A stretch of DNA of 40,850 bases from Sphingobacterium siyangense (GCF_007830445.1 NZ_VLKR01000044.1:1-40850); one strand, 5' to 3'; positions 26,922-36,023 are shown, numbered from the stretch's first letter. Numbers and translations are program-made. Notes: generated from the letters alone by a model not told the origin.

Positions 26922-29900
26922 ATGAAAAGATATACGATATATTTTGCAGCAATTCTCACAATTTTTATCAAAATGACAGCTGTAGCTGTGGCACAGGGTG
27001 GGGATCAGATCTTAGATGGTATTGGAGAGACAGGAATGGTGGCCCGCTATGTCTTTGATGGGGATTTTAAGGATTGGTCGCGCAATGGACTACATGGTAA
27101 ATTCCAGGGCACAAAAGCTTCATTTGTATCAGATAAGCAATTTACAAAGGTGCTTTCTCTCGCTGGAGGAAAGGACGATTTTGTCGTACTTCCAGCGCAA
27201 GTACTCGCTGATCTCGAGTCGATCAGCATTACAGGCTGGATGTACTTACGAGCAGCGCAGTCTGGCCAGTATTTATTCGACTTTGGACAGGACATCACCA
27301 GGCATTTTGCTGGAACACCAACAGGTACAGCGCAGCAAAATGGCTATATAGGGATAATCGCGCAAAAGAAGGCCGCAGTAAAAAATGCGGTCTCTTCGGC
27401 TGTGCCTTTAAACAAATGGGTGCACTTGGCCATCGTAGTTGATATTGCTACAGGGACCATGCAAACATATTTAGATGGTATGCCCGCTGGAGAAGTTAAA
27501 GACATCCCACAGGAGCTGACCGAGGTTTTTGGACAGGCAGGTAGCAAGAGGACACTATACATCGGAAAATCCCTGTTAGGTGGCAATGTAAGTTTAAATG
27601 CACTGTTGCATGATTTTCGCATTTATCGTGTGCCACTGAATCAAAACCAGATCGGCATGGTGTATAGAAATGCGTTGAAGGGTGTGCGTGAAGATGTTGC
27701 TTCTAAAGGTAAGGCTGAGGATGACCTACCGCGATTTCCAATGAATAAAGCAGCGCTTTATAATGCCTTCTTAACAGGGGTTGCAGATGTCTCCGTAGAA
27801 ACAGCGATAGGCGAGCTGCCACGATTGCCGAGTTATGTCGTCGGTACATATAAAGACGGTATGGTGGGACCAAAAGTGCGTGTGTTGTGGCCTGCGCCAA
27901 CCGACAATAGTGCCGTCGCGCAGCAAACAGCTTACACCGTCACGGGGCGTGTTCCCGGGACAGATCTGAAACCCAAAGCCATCATTACAGTAAAAGGGAA
28001 GGTAAAGTCCAAGATGCCTAGCTTAAAATTGGAGGCATTTCACTTGGATCAGGTTTCCCTTAATACGGATGTAAAGCAGCATCAAACGAAGTTTATTGAA
28101 AATCGCAATAAATTCATTGATACATTAGCAAAATCGGATCCCAATTCATTCCTCTATATGTTTCGACACGCGTTTGGGCAAAAACAACCGATCGGTGCGC
28201 AACCTTTGGAGGTATGGGACAGCCAGGATATCAAGCTGCGCGGTCATGCTACAGGACATTACCTGACGGCAATTGCACAAGCTTATGCGAGTACAGGCTA
28301 TGATAAGGCACTCCAGTCAAAATTTTTGGGGAAGATGGATACCATGGTCAACGTGCTTTATTCCTTGTCAAAGTTGTCGGGTACGCCGAGACAAGCGGGG
28401 CAGGCTTATGTCGCAGATCCTGCTGCGGTACCTTATGGCCCCGGTAAATCGGCTTATGATTCTGACCTGAGTGACGAAGGAATCCGTACAGATTATTGGA
28501 ACTGGGGGCTAGGTTTTATCAGTGCCTATCCCCCGGATCAGTTTATTATGCTCGAGCATGGCGCAAAATATGGCGGGCAGAAGAACCAAATTTGGGCTCC
28601 TTATTATACCCTGCATAAGATCTTGGCCGGCCTGTTGGATGTTTATGAGGTAAGTGAAAATAAAAAAGCATTGCAGATCGCGCAGGGAATGGGCAACTGG
28701 GTGTATACGCGTTTAAATCAAGTCCCGACCGACACACTGATCAAAATGTGGAATACCTATATCGCCGGTGAATTTGGTGGGATGAATGAAGTGATGGCCA
28801 GGTTATACCGTATAACGGGTGAAGAGAACTATTTAAAAACCGCCCGTTTATTTGACAATATTGATATGTTCTACGGCAACGCAGCGCATGCACATGGACT
28901 GGCCAAAAATGTAGATACTTTTAGAGGGCTACATGCCAATCAGCATATTCCTCAAATTGTGGGCAGTATGGAACTATATCGGGTGTCCAATGAGCCCCAA
29001 TATTATAAAATAGCGGACAACTTTTGGTATAAAGCCACCAATGATTATATGTATAGTATCGGTGGTGTGGCTGGGGCAAGAAATCCGGCTAATGCCGAAT
29101 GTTTTATTAGCGAGCCGGCGACATTATATGAAAATGGATTTTCTGCAGGCGGGCAGAACGAAACCTGCGCAACCTATAACATGTTGAAATTGACAAGTGA
29201 CCTGTTTATGTTCGATCAGCGCGCAGACTTGATGGATTATTATGAACGTGGATTATACAATCATATCTTAGCGTCTGTTGCAGAAAATAGTCCAGCAAAT
29301 ACGTATCATGTGCCTCTACGCGCGGGATCTATCAAGCAGTTTGGAAATGCTGATATGAAAGGCTTTACCTGCTGTAATGGTACGGCTATTGAAAGCAGTA
29401 CTAAATTGCAGAATACAATCTATTTTAGGAGCAAGGATGATCAGGCGCTGTATGTCAATCTCTATATTCCTTCTACCTTACATTGGACGGAACGGGGAAT
29501 CAGCGTCGAGCAACAAACCAGTTTTCCGAAAGCGGATCAAACAGCGTTGACCATACGGGGGAATGGCAAATTTGAACTTCATGTGCGGGTGCCAAGCTGG
29601 GCAACAAAGGGATTTTTTGTTGCAATAAATGGAGTCGATCAAAAAATTAAAGCTGAGCCGGGCACTTACCTGACCTTAAACCGTACCTGGAAAGATGGGG
29701 ATGTGATCAACCTCAAAATGCCATTTCAGTTTCATTTGGACCCGGTTATGGATCAGCCCAATATGGCGAGTCTGTTTTATGGGCCAATCCTATTAGCCGC
29801 CCAGGAACCTGCAGCAAGAAAAGACTGGCGTAAAGTAACTTTAGATGCAAAGGATATTGCTAAGTCGATTAAAGGAAATCCCGAAACATTGGAATTTTAC

Positions 29901-29978
29901 ATTGATGATGTCCTTTATAAACCTTTTTATGATACTTACGGACGTCATTCGGTTTACCTGGATGTCAGCTTAAAATAA
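26922..29978 (+). CDS. GH127-type beta-L-arabinofuranosidase with LamG and Ig-like domains
   Basis: A 1018-residue secreted glycosidase (signal peptide ending VAVA-Q). Residues about 35-245 form a LamG/concanavalin-type domain (MVARYVFDGDFKDWSRNGLHG, ISITGWMYLR, LYIGKSLLGG). Residues about 295-365 are a bacterial Ig-like domain (TAYTVTGRVPGT). From about 370 on is the DUF1680/GH127 catalytic domain: LRGHATGHYLTA, WAPYYTLHKILAGLLD, FGGMNEVMARLY. The metal-thiolate site is complete: Glu747 and Cys749 in NETCATYN, and Cys817-Cys818 in FTCCNG; in the studied enzyme the first Cys of the pair is the nucleophile. It likely removes arabinofuranose from plant glycans. No transporter genes lie beside it. 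Confidence 0.9.
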   Translation: MKRYTIYFAAILTIFIKMTAVAVAQGGDQILDGIGETGMVARYVFDGDFKDWSRNGLHGKFQGTKASFVSDKQFTKVLSLAGGKDDFVVLPAQVLADLESISITGWMYLRAAQSGQYLFDFGQDITRHFAGTPTGTAQQNGYIGIIAQKKAAVKNAVSSAVPLNKWVHLAIVVDIATGTMQTYLDGMPAGEVKDIPQELTEVFGQAGSKRTLYIGKSLLGGNVSLNALLHDFRIYRVPLNQNQIGMVYRNALKGVREDVASKGKAEDDLPRFPMNKAALYNAFLTGVADVSVETAIGELPRLPSYVVGTYKDGMVGPKVRVLWPAPTDNSAVAQQTAYTVTGRVPGTDLKPKAIITVKGKVKSKMPSLKLEAFHLDQVSLNTDVKQHQTKFIENRNKFIDTLAKSDPNSFLYMFRHAFGQKQPIGAQPLEVWDSQDIKLRGHATGHYLTAIAQAYASTGYDKALQSKFLGKMDTMVNVLYSLSKLSGTPRQAGQAYVADPAAVPYGPGKSAYDSDLSDEGIRTDYWNWGLGFISAYPPDQFIMLEHGAKYGGQKNQIWAPYYTLHKILAGLLDVYEVSENKKALQIAQGMGNWVYTRLNQVPTDTLIKMWNTYIAGEFGGMNEVMARLYRITGEENYLKTARLFDNIDMFYGNAAHAHGLAKNVDTFRGLHANQHIPQIVGSMELYRVSNEPQYYKIADNFWYKATNDYMYSIGGVAGARNPANAECFISEPATLYENGFSAGGQNETCATYNMLKLTSDLFMFDQRADLMDYYERGLYNHILASVAENSPANTYHVPLRAGSIKQFGNADMKGFTCCNGTAIESSTKLQNTIYFRSKDDQALYVNLYIPSTLHWTERGISVEQQTSFPKADQTALTIRGNGKFELHVRVPSWATKGFFVAINGVDQKIKAEPGTYLTLNRTWKDGDVINLKMPFQFHLDPVMDQPNMASLFYGPILLAAQEPAARKDWRKVTLDAKDIAKSIKGNPETLEFYIDDVLYKPFYDTYGRHSVYLDVSLK

Positions 29979-30115
29979 GAGGCAAGCAGTGTGTTCCTAA
30001 ATCTTTCCCAAATTCAAGGTACCTTTGTCATAAACAATTGTGTATGTAAATTGTCATTTAGCATGGACAGAATACTATTGTTTACACAAGTTTTTCGCTA
30101 AATAGAATTAAGAAG

Positions 30116-30760
30116 ATGAAAATATTGGTTATTGAAGACGAAGCGGATTTAAGGGAAATTGTGAAGGCATCTTTACTTAAGGAAGAATATACGGTAGAAA
30201 CTGCCGCTGATTATGGATCAGCTCTAGAAAAAGTCGCTGTTTATGATTACGATTGTATCCTGCTCGACATCATGTTGCCTGGAGGTAATGGTTTGCAGAT
30301 CCTCGATCAGCTCAAAAATGAAGGTAAGTCCGATAATGTGATCATTATCTCCGCGAAGGATTCTCTGGACGATAAGCTAAAGGGACTCGAGCTTGGGGCC
30401 GATGACTATTTGACAAAACCCTTTCATATTGCTGAGCTGAACGCACGGATTAAAGCCGTGTTACGAAGGAAACAACGGGAAGGTAAGCATACATTGGAAA
30501 TGGGAAACATCGTGTTGGACCTCAATGAACGCTGCTTATTTATTGCACAGGAACCTGTGCCGTTAAATCGGAAAGAGTTCGATATGCTCAACTACTTCTT
30601 ATTGAACAAAAATAGACTGGTCAGCAAAAGTGCGCTGGCAGAACATGTATGGGGCGATAATACGGACCAGGCGGATAATCTTGATTTCATCTATTCACAG
30701 ATAAAAAACTTGCGCAAAAAATTCTTGGCTAGTCATGCTGATGTGGATTTTGGTGAATAG
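30116..30760 (+). CDS. OmpR/PhoB-type response regulator, C-terminally truncated
   Basis: A 214-residue two-component regulator. The receiver domain holds the acidic pair EDE near residue 7, phospho-acceptor Asp51 in CILLDIMLPG, the Ser/Thr in IIISAKD and the lysine in YLTKPF. The winged-helix domain has VPLNRKEFDMLNYFLLNKN and ALAEHVWGDN, and the recognition helix NLDFIYSQIKNLRKKF. After that the sequence leaves the family: it ends SHADVDFGE and lacks the closing wing (usually ..I-x-T-V-x-G-x-G-Y-x-..). No histidine kinase follows. The frame runs into a PepSY-like gene body, so a deletion is inferred. DNA binding is probably impaired. Confidence 0.8.
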   Translation: MKILVIEDEADLREIVKASLLKEEYTVETAADYGSALEKVAVYDYDCILLDIMLPGGNGLQILDQLKNEGKSDNVIIISAKDSLDDKLKGLELGADDYLTKPFHIAELNARIKAVLRRKQREGKHTLEMGNIVLDLNERCLFIAQEPVPLNRKEFDMLNYFLLNKNRLVSKSALAEHVWGDNTDQADNLDFIYSQIKNLRKKFLASHADVDFGE

Positions 30761-31103
30761 TTTCCAACAGAAATTTCCAAAAGCCAAAAAAGTAGATTGG
30801 GAATTGAAGGGGAATGTTTATGAAGCTGAGTTTGAAACGGGTTTATTTGGCATTGACCAGGAAGCTTGGTTTCAGCATAACGGAAAACTTTTGCGGTATA
30901 AAACTGAAATCAACAAAAGAGAACTACCGAAGAGTGTGCTGGACCGGGTGAAAAGAGATTTTCCGGGCTATAGCATTGAAGACGCAAAAAAGATTACCGC
31001 CGAACAGAAAGTGAGTTATGCGTTTGAAGTGAAAAGTCGAAAAGAGGAGTGGAAGCTGGTACTCGATTCAGAGGGAAATGTGCTTACGAAAGTAAGGGAC
31101 TAA
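30735..31103 (+). pseudogene. PepSY-like protein lacking its signal peptide (deletion remnant)
   Basis: The frame encodes SFQQKFPKAKKVDWELKGN, an EAEF strand, HNGKLLRYKTEI, LPKSVLDRVKRDFPGY and KLVLDSEGNVL, two repeats of the PepSY-like/BLIP-type fold that Bacteroidota secrete into the periplasm. Such proteins normally start with a signal peptide and a further VPxxV helix; here the only start (ATG at 30735) gives MLMWILVN, which is not a signal peptide and overlaps the regulator end in another frame. The N-terminus therefore seems to be missing through the same event that shortened the regulator. Stop at 31101-31103. Confidence 0.65.
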
Positions 31104-31130
31104 GCAGATATTTCTGTACAAATAAAAAAA

Positions 31131-31174
31131 CCTTCATGATTTTACACGCACTCATAGCGGCGAAATCATGAAGG
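31131..31174. terminator. bidirectional terminator between convergent genes
   Basis: A 12-bp perfect stem (CCTTCATGATTT / AAATCATGAAGG) with a 20-base loop. On the plus strand CTCTTTTGGG follows; on the minus strand a run of seven T follows. It serves the convergent PepSY-like remnant and DUF4625-type gene. Confidence 0.75.
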
Positions 31175-31210
31175 CTCTTTTGGGCAAGTAAGCTGAGTTT
31201 ATTGCGCTAA

Positions 31211-32230
31211 CTAATCTTCTCCTTCCTCTGCGTGGAGTTCAAAAGATAGCTTTATGAGGTCTTGACCAGCAAACTTAGTGGCATAATCCGATAAGTTCCA
31301 GTCAGTACGGGTAACTTTTGCCTTTGTGCTGGCATCGTTAAACTTGCGAAGCACAAAGAATACATTTTTCTCGCCTTCATTGTCTTTTCCTGCCGTAAAA
31401 TAAGTGATAATCCCTGTCGTCTCCGTTGCTCCGTTTACTGCAGTGCCATCACCGTAGTTCGTTTCTTTCGTTTGAAAGATTGCACCATTTCCTGTACTGC
31501 TATTCGGATTTAAAACGAAAGAACCACCTGAAAGGAACGCCTTGTAGTAGTCTGCTGTTGCTTTATTGGTAATGTACTGTCCCTGTGTCTCTTTGGAGGT
31601 AGCATCAAATTGTTTTAATTCAATTTTATAGATACCTGCGGGATGAAGGTGGGCGTGTCCACCAGAAAGTGCTGTTCCCTTTTCGTCAAAGCTGATAGCG
31701 ATTGGCTCTACCTTTTCCTTGTCCGCAAGATCATGGAAATGGTCGCCATGTGCCTCGCCGTTTACTTCAGTAAAAATGAGTTTGTAAGCAACTTTGACAT
31801 CTGTACCTTGTATGGTTAATGGCGATTCTACTGTAGTTGTATTTCCGGCTTTGTCAGTTACTGTAAAATGAAAATGATAGGCTCCTGCGGGTGCATCCGC
31901 TGGAACATCGATGTGTTCATGAAATGTCGCATTTTTTACACCAATGTATTTCCCATCCGTATAGGCTTTTGTGAACTTATACTGACCACCACCTTCCTGA
32001 TGAACCTCTATTTCGATCTTAGAAATGAGTGCTTCGGCGAGAATATCACCTTCAAGATGAAGGTCTGATCCTGCCTGAACATTTTTGTTATTGCCACTGC
32101 CGATTTCGAGTGCGCTGATCTGGGGCTGTGCAAGTGCTGGAATTTCCTCGTTATCTTTCTTACAGGATGATAAAAAACCGAAAAGAATTGTACTTAACAG
32201 GAAGAAGAAGCGAATGTTTCTAGTTTTCAT
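31211..32230 (-). CDS. histidine-rich DUF4625-type lipoprotein
   Basis: A 339-residue lipoprotein: signal peptide ending GFLSSC (Cys23) then KKDNEE. Residues about 35-150 form an Ig-like domain of the DUF4625 kind, ending HIDVPADAPAGAYHFHFTVT and KAGN, which aligns with its shorter neighbour. The rest is a second domain rich in histidine: GEAHGDHFHDL and GGHAHLHPAG. Such clusters suggest binding of zinc or another transition metal at the cell surface. Last gene of a presumed three-gene operon behind a TonB receptor. Function is inferred from composition and context. Confidence 0.75.
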   Translation of the reverse strand: MKTRNIRFFFLLSTILFGFLSSCKKDNEEIPALAQPQISALEIGSGNNKNVQAGSDLHLEGDILAEALISKIEIEVHQEGGGQYKFTKAYTDGKYIGVKNATFHEHIDVPADAPAGAYHFHFTVTDKAGNTTTVESPLTIQGTDVKVAYKLIFTEVNGEAHGDHFHDLADKEKVEPIAISFDEKGTALSGGHAHLHPAGIYKIELKQFDATSKETQGQYITNKATADYYKAFLSGGSFVLNPNSSTGNGAIFQTKETNYGDGTAVNGATETTGIITYFTAGKDNEGEKNVFFVLRKFNDASTKAKVTRTDWNLSDYATKFAGQDLIKLSFELHAEEGED

Positions 32231-32274
32231 GTAAAATGGATTTAATTAAATTGAGTTGATAAATAGGTATGGTA

Positions 32275-32751
32275 TTATTCGAGTATTCGGATGCTGATTC
32301 CTTTTTGGCTGCTCCATCCCGCCAGGTCGGTCACCTGGATCATAAAATGATAATTGCCCGGATCGATATCGGCTGGTACATCAATCTTTAATTCGGCATC
32401 ATATTGCTGTGGCTGCCCCGGAATATTAACTGTCTTGACCAAAGTAAATGGCTTGACGGGTGTTTTGATCGCCTCAACCGTGCATTCACCGATTTCAGTG
32501 CTATGCGAATGATGGTCAAAATTATGGTGTACGTCGATGCTATAGCTCCCGAGCGCGACATTATCAGATAGCTTACTGCGGAAAGTAAAACTTGTGCCTC
32601 GTTTAATTGTGCTGCATTGTTTTGGGAAAGCCGTTTCCGAATCGATGGCGATGGTCGGTTTTTCGGTATCAATGCTTTCCTTATCTTTTTTACAGGCAAC
32701 AGTCATGGCAAGTAACACTGTAATAAGTGTGTATTTTTGAAGTGTTTTCAT
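32275..32751 (-). CDS. DUF4625-type lipoprotein with histidine cluster
   Basis: A 158-residue lipoprotein: signal peptide MKTLQKYTLITVLLAMTVAC (Cys20) then KKDKES. One Ig-like domain of the DUF4625 kind, with IDVHHNFDHHSHSTE in the middle and DVPADIDPGNYHFMIQVT, LAGW near the end; the latter matches DVPADAPAGAYHFHFTVT of the next gene. The HH..DHHSH cluster is a plausible metal site. It lies 44 bases before the longer paralogue and 202 bases after the TonB receptor gene. Confidence 0.8.
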   Translation of the reverse strand: MKTLQKYTLITVLLAMTVACKKDKESIDTEKPTIAIDSETAFPKQCSTIKRGTSFTFRSKLSDNVALGSYSIDVHHNFDHHSHSTEIGECTVEAIKTPVKPFTLVKTVNIPGQPQQYDAELKIDVPADIDPGNYHFMIQVTDLAGWSSQKGISIRILE

Positions 32752-32953
32752 ATATAAATTTTATTCGTTCTTGTATTTGTTAAGCGCTATTTATATGTTC
32801 GCTTTGCTCGATTATTCATTCGCTTTGCTGTTGTACTCGGTTTGCTGTGCTCATCGCACACTGCTCAACGGGTGGTTATTGAAAGCAAAGGCTTATTTAA
32901 AGCTGTGATCTTTAATTGAATCTTATTTTATTCTTCATTCGTTGTAATTCATG
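32752..32953 (-). other. spacer in the TonB receptor operon with short direct repeats
   Basis: No gene. TTCGCTTTGCT occurs twice, at 32798-32808 and 32819-32829, followed by CGGTTTGCTG. No clear terminator was seen, so transcription may run from the receptor gene into the lipoprotein genes. Confidence 0.4.
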
Positions 32954-35122
32954 TTATGATCGGGACTGTTTCCCAAAGGGAACTCCAATGGATAGTATAA
33001 AATTCCTTCCCTGTTCAGGCAAAGAGATCAGCCGATAAAAGCTGGTATGATCCATATATTTCTTGTCAAAGAGATTTTGAACCTGTAAGCGTAATTGAAG
33101 GACAGATCCCGAAAACTGAAGTTGTGTTCCTGCCCGGAAGTTGAAGACCTGATAATCTGCTGTGGACTCTTCTGGTGGAACAACATGATACTGCGCTGCT
33201 GTCCATTTGCAATCGACGGAAAGGTAGGTCTCTTTAAAATGTTTGCCATTTTTTGCTGTCCAGCTGATGTCCATCAAAGCTGAAGGTGCCGGAGAGAAAG
33301 GAAGTGTATATCCTTTCTTTGCGCCCGATAGTTGTTCCGATCGAACATATTCACCCAATAATTCTACTTTCCATTGTTTCAGAGGCTGGTAGCTGAGTTT
33401 CAATTCTGCTCCATAACGGCGAACACGACTTTCCATATATTCAAAGATTTGATTGCCGGCGCCATAATATTGATCGTAGCTCGACGTAGGATTGAGGTAG
33501 ATATAATTGGAAAAGTAATTAAAGAATGGTGTAAAGGCAACAAAGACTTTTCTAGGACTCCAGGTCAATGATAAATCCAGTTGATAGGATTGTTCGGGAG
33601 ACAATGATTGATTGCCTCTTTCATAACTGAAGTAGTGATAGTTGACACCATTGGCGCCGAGCTCCTGTGCAATGGGGGCCCTGAAACTTTTTCCTACATT
33701 GATTTTTGTTTCCAGATCGCCGAATTGATGTGCCGCTCCTACAGACCAAACCAGACTATTGAAACGGCGACTGAGCGCCGAAGCCCGGACTATTCTGCCC
33801 GACTGATTCTCTTCCAGCTGTGATTCGAACCAATCCTGATAAGGTGAGGTTTGAATATGGCTGTAATCGTAACGCAATGCCCCATATAGCATGGTTTCGT
33901 CCGCGAATTTGTATTGATCGTAAACGAATAGGCCCATTGCCTTTTGGCGAAAAGTTGGGATAAGGAAGCTCCAACCATTGATACGGTTATCCTGATACTC
34001 TCCATTTGCGCCAATGGTAAGTCGATGTGTGGCCAACTCAAATTGATCTTTTACAGTGATACTATAGACCTGTTTGTCATATAACCTTTCCAAATTGATG
34101 GGGATAGTCATATCTTTTGGATAAACAGGTGGCATATAACCATGCGCGGTGTAATTGTTATATTCTTGCCGGTAGTTTTTCTGATAGCCCAGGTCTATCC
34201 AAAGCTTATGCTTATCCAGATCGATAAAGTTGCGGTTAATAAGCTTCAGGTGATTGACCGTCTGGCTTGGGAAACCGATGTCACGACTGGATTTGTCATA
34301 AAGAGCTGTATCTACGCCCCTTGGTTCCAAGCCGTGCGCATTGGCAAAGAAGCCTAGCTTTGTATGATAATTACTCAGGTAGAAAATCGAAGAAAAACGA
34401 TCCGATAGATATCCGCCGCGTAGTTGAAAATGTGTCTCTCGTCCCGCAGTGTTGCGAACATGCCGATCTTTTAGGCGTACCGCATAATTGTAAACATAGA
34501 CTGTATCTGTGGGGACACGGTAATCGCCATATTCCAGGTGCGTGAATCCTCCTCCAAATACCCAATTCCCTTTTCGGCCCTGTGCTTGTAGCGATCCGCC
34601 AAAAGTAGCGTTGTTTGACTTTGTCAATAGGTTAAACTGGCCCTTAAAACCTGTCTCCTGTAGTTCCGCTGGCGGTGATAGCCGAATGACACCGCCAATG
34701 GCATCCGAGCCATATAGAAATGAGCTAGCCCCCTTAAGTACCTCGGCACTCCCCACACTGAATTGATCGATTTCCAACCCATGATCCAATCCCCACTGCT
34801 GGCCTTCATGTTTAATACCGTTTTCTACCGTGGCCACACGATTAAATCCGAGCCCTCTAATCTGCGGTTTAGACTGATTAGCACCTATGCCTATGGCATT
34901 AACGCCGGGAAGTCTGCTTAATGTCTGCATTAAACTTCCCGCCTGGTATTTTTGTATAGAGTCGGCAGTCAATAGCTGGATCGATAATGCTCCTTCTGCT
35001 GCCCGATGGTAACGTCGCCCTCCAACTTTTACTTCTTCAAGCTCGATACTCTTCTCCTGTCCATAACATGGGAAAAATAGCTGTTGTGCTGCGATAAGTG
35101 AAAAAATGATATACCTATTCAT
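32954..35122 (-). CDS. TonB-dependent receptor (probable metal receptor)
   Basis: A 722-residue outer-membrane transporter. After a signal peptide (ending CYGQ) the plug domain has LEEVKVGGRRYHR as TonB-box region, TLSRLPGVNAIGIG, KPQIRGLGFNRVATVENGIK, then HEGQQWGLDHGLEID and SAEVLKGASSFLYGSDAIGG. A 22-strand-type barrel follows, ending NLFDKKYMDHTSFYR and LSIGVPFG. It has no SusC-type carboxypeptidase-like front domain. Its plug resembles receptors for metal ions, and two histidine-rich lipoproteins follow. Its promoter is bracketed by two palindromes (35189 and 35230), which points to repression by a metalloregulator. Confidence 0.88.
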   Translation of the reverse strand: MNRYIIFSLIAAQQLFFPCYGQEKSIELEEVKVGGRRYHRAAEGALSIQLLTADSIQKYQAGSLMQTLSRLPGVNAIGIGANQSKPQIRGLGFNRVATVENGIKHEGQQWGLDHGLEIDQFSVGSAEVLKGASSFLYGSDAIGGVIRLSPPAELQETGFKGQFNLLTKSNNATFGGSLQAQGRKGNWVFGGGFTHLEYGDYRVPTDTVYVYNYAVRLKDRHVRNTAGRETHFQLRGGYLSDRFSSIFYLSNYHTKLGFFANAHGLEPRGVDTALYDKSSRDIGFPSQTVNHLKLINRNFIDLDKHKLWIDLGYQKNYRQEYNNYTAHGYMPPVYPKDMTIPINLERLYDKQVYSITVKDQFELATHRLTIGANGEYQDNRINGWSFLIPTFRQKAMGLFVYDQYKFADETMLYGALRYDYSHIQTSPYQDWFESQLEENQSGRIVRASALSRRFNSLVWSVGAAHQFGDLETKINVGKSFRAPIAQELGANGVNYHYFSYERGNQSLSPEQSYQLDLSLTWSPRKVFVAFTPFFNYFSNYIYLNPTSSYDQYYGAGNQIFEYMESRVRRYGAELKLSYQPLKQWKVELLGEYVRSEQLSGAKKGYTLPFSPAPSALMDISWTAKNGKHFKETYLSVDCKWTAAQYHVVPPEESTADYQVFNFRAGTQLQFSGSVLQLRLQVQNLFDKKYMDHTSFYRLISLPEQGRNFILSIGVPFGKQSRS

Positions 35123-35188
35123 CTATATGGATTCGATTCGTAAAGCGTAATTCGTGCAATACATATGGTATTCCAATTAATATATATT

Positions 35189-35201
35189 GCAATTAAGTTG
35201 C
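35189..35201. promoter_or_regulatory. operator copy 1, GCAATTAAGTTGC
   Basis: A near-perfect palindrome (GCAA-Y-TNA-R-TTGC) directly downstream of the -7 element of the TonB receptor promoter, so covering the expected transcription start. It shares 11 of 13 bases with the copy at 35230. The centres are 41 bases apart, about four helical turns. A Fur-family metal regulator such as Zur is the likely ligand; this is inference. Confidence 0.55.
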
Positions 35202-35203
35202 AA

Positions 35204-35233
35204 CAAATATAGGGAAAAAGATTTTAAAAGCAA
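35204..35233 (-). promoter_or_regulatory. Bacteroidota promoter of the TonB receptor operon
   Basis: On the minus strand TTG (35233-35231) is followed after 19 bases by TATATTTG (35211-35204), a full match to TAnnTTTG. It lies about 80 bases upstream of the receptor start codon. Its -33 part lies inside operator copy 2 and its -7 part abuts operator copy 1. Confidence 0.65.
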
Positions 35234-35242
35234 TATAGTTGC
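35230..35242. promoter_or_regulatory. operator copy 2, GCAATATAGTTGC
   Basis: Second copy of the palindrome at 35189, overlapping the -33 element of the TonB receptor promoter. Binding at both would block RNA polymerase. Confidence 0.55.
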
Positions 35243-35489
35243 ATTATAAGGCTTGAAGAAACAAATCCCTGATTTCAGCGATAGTAATATTTTTCGGCTT
35301 CAATTATCTTTGATTTAGAGTGTTATGCATTGGTGAGTGATATTCATAATTAGAAAAAGGCACTGGTGAAATAGCGGTTGCTAGCGTAACCTAAACAGAT
35401 TTTTGATGCACTAAAGCTTGTCCTATGGATGATGTGGTGTTGCTATTTTTACGAAAAATGAGGAAAAACAAATTATAAAATAGATCAAA

Positions 35490-35963
35490 ATGATTAAACA
35501 ATTTATTACGGGCATGATGACCGCAGCGGTTCTGAGCCTATCAAGTTGTGGTTCGGGAGAAAAAGATCCTGCAGCATACAACAATTCAATTATTACCGTT
35601 ATAAACAGTAGTGAAAAACATGTGACAGACATGAATGCCGCCATGAATGGCTCCGATTATTCTAAGGCTGAACAGGTGCGGGCAGATTGGGAGAAGTCTT
35701 TAAATGACGATATCAAAAAAGTAGAGGAACTTGGTGATTTCAAGGGTGATGCGACATTCCAAAAGGCGGTGCTCGATGGCCTGAACGGGTATAAAAAAAT
35801 TGTTACGGAGGATTATCCAAAATTGATTGAGCTTCGAAAAAATAAGACACCCGATGCAGCTAAAGAATCCGCATTGCTTGATAATATTAATAAAGCATTT
35901 GAAAATATGAGTAATGGGGTCAATCAAGCATCCACAGCATTTGAAAGTAAATATAAAAGTTAA
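35490..35963 (+). CDS. small helical lipoprotein
   Basis: A 157-residue lipoprotein: signal peptide ending LSLSSC (Cys20) then GSGEKD. The mature part is almost wholly alpha-helical and charged (AAYNNSIITVINSSEKHV, KAEQVRADWEKSLNDD, ALLDNINKAFENM). It recalls the Bacteroidota surface lipoproteins grouped near LIC11966, but this is a weak recollection. It stands alone with its own terminator at 35994. Function unknown. Confidence 0.75.
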   Translation: MIKQFITGMMTAAVLSLSSCGSGEKDPAAYNNSIITVINSSEKHVTDMNAAMNGSDYSKAEQVRADWEKSLNDDIKKVEELGDFKGDATFQKAVLDGLNGYKKIVTEDYPKLIELRKNKTPDAAKESALLDNINKAFENMSNGVNQASTAFESKYKS

Positions 35964-35993
35964 TCTTTTTGCATAAACAATAAGCAATCAGTT

Positions 35994-36023
35994 AAGCCAC
36001 ATCAGCAAAAAATGATGTGGCTT
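35994..36023 (+). terminator. Rho-independent terminator
   Basis: An 11-bp stem (AAGCCACATCA / TGATGTGGCTT) with loop GCAAAAAA and a following TGTTTTTTG. It lies 30 bases after the lipoprotein stop codon. Confidence 0.85.
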
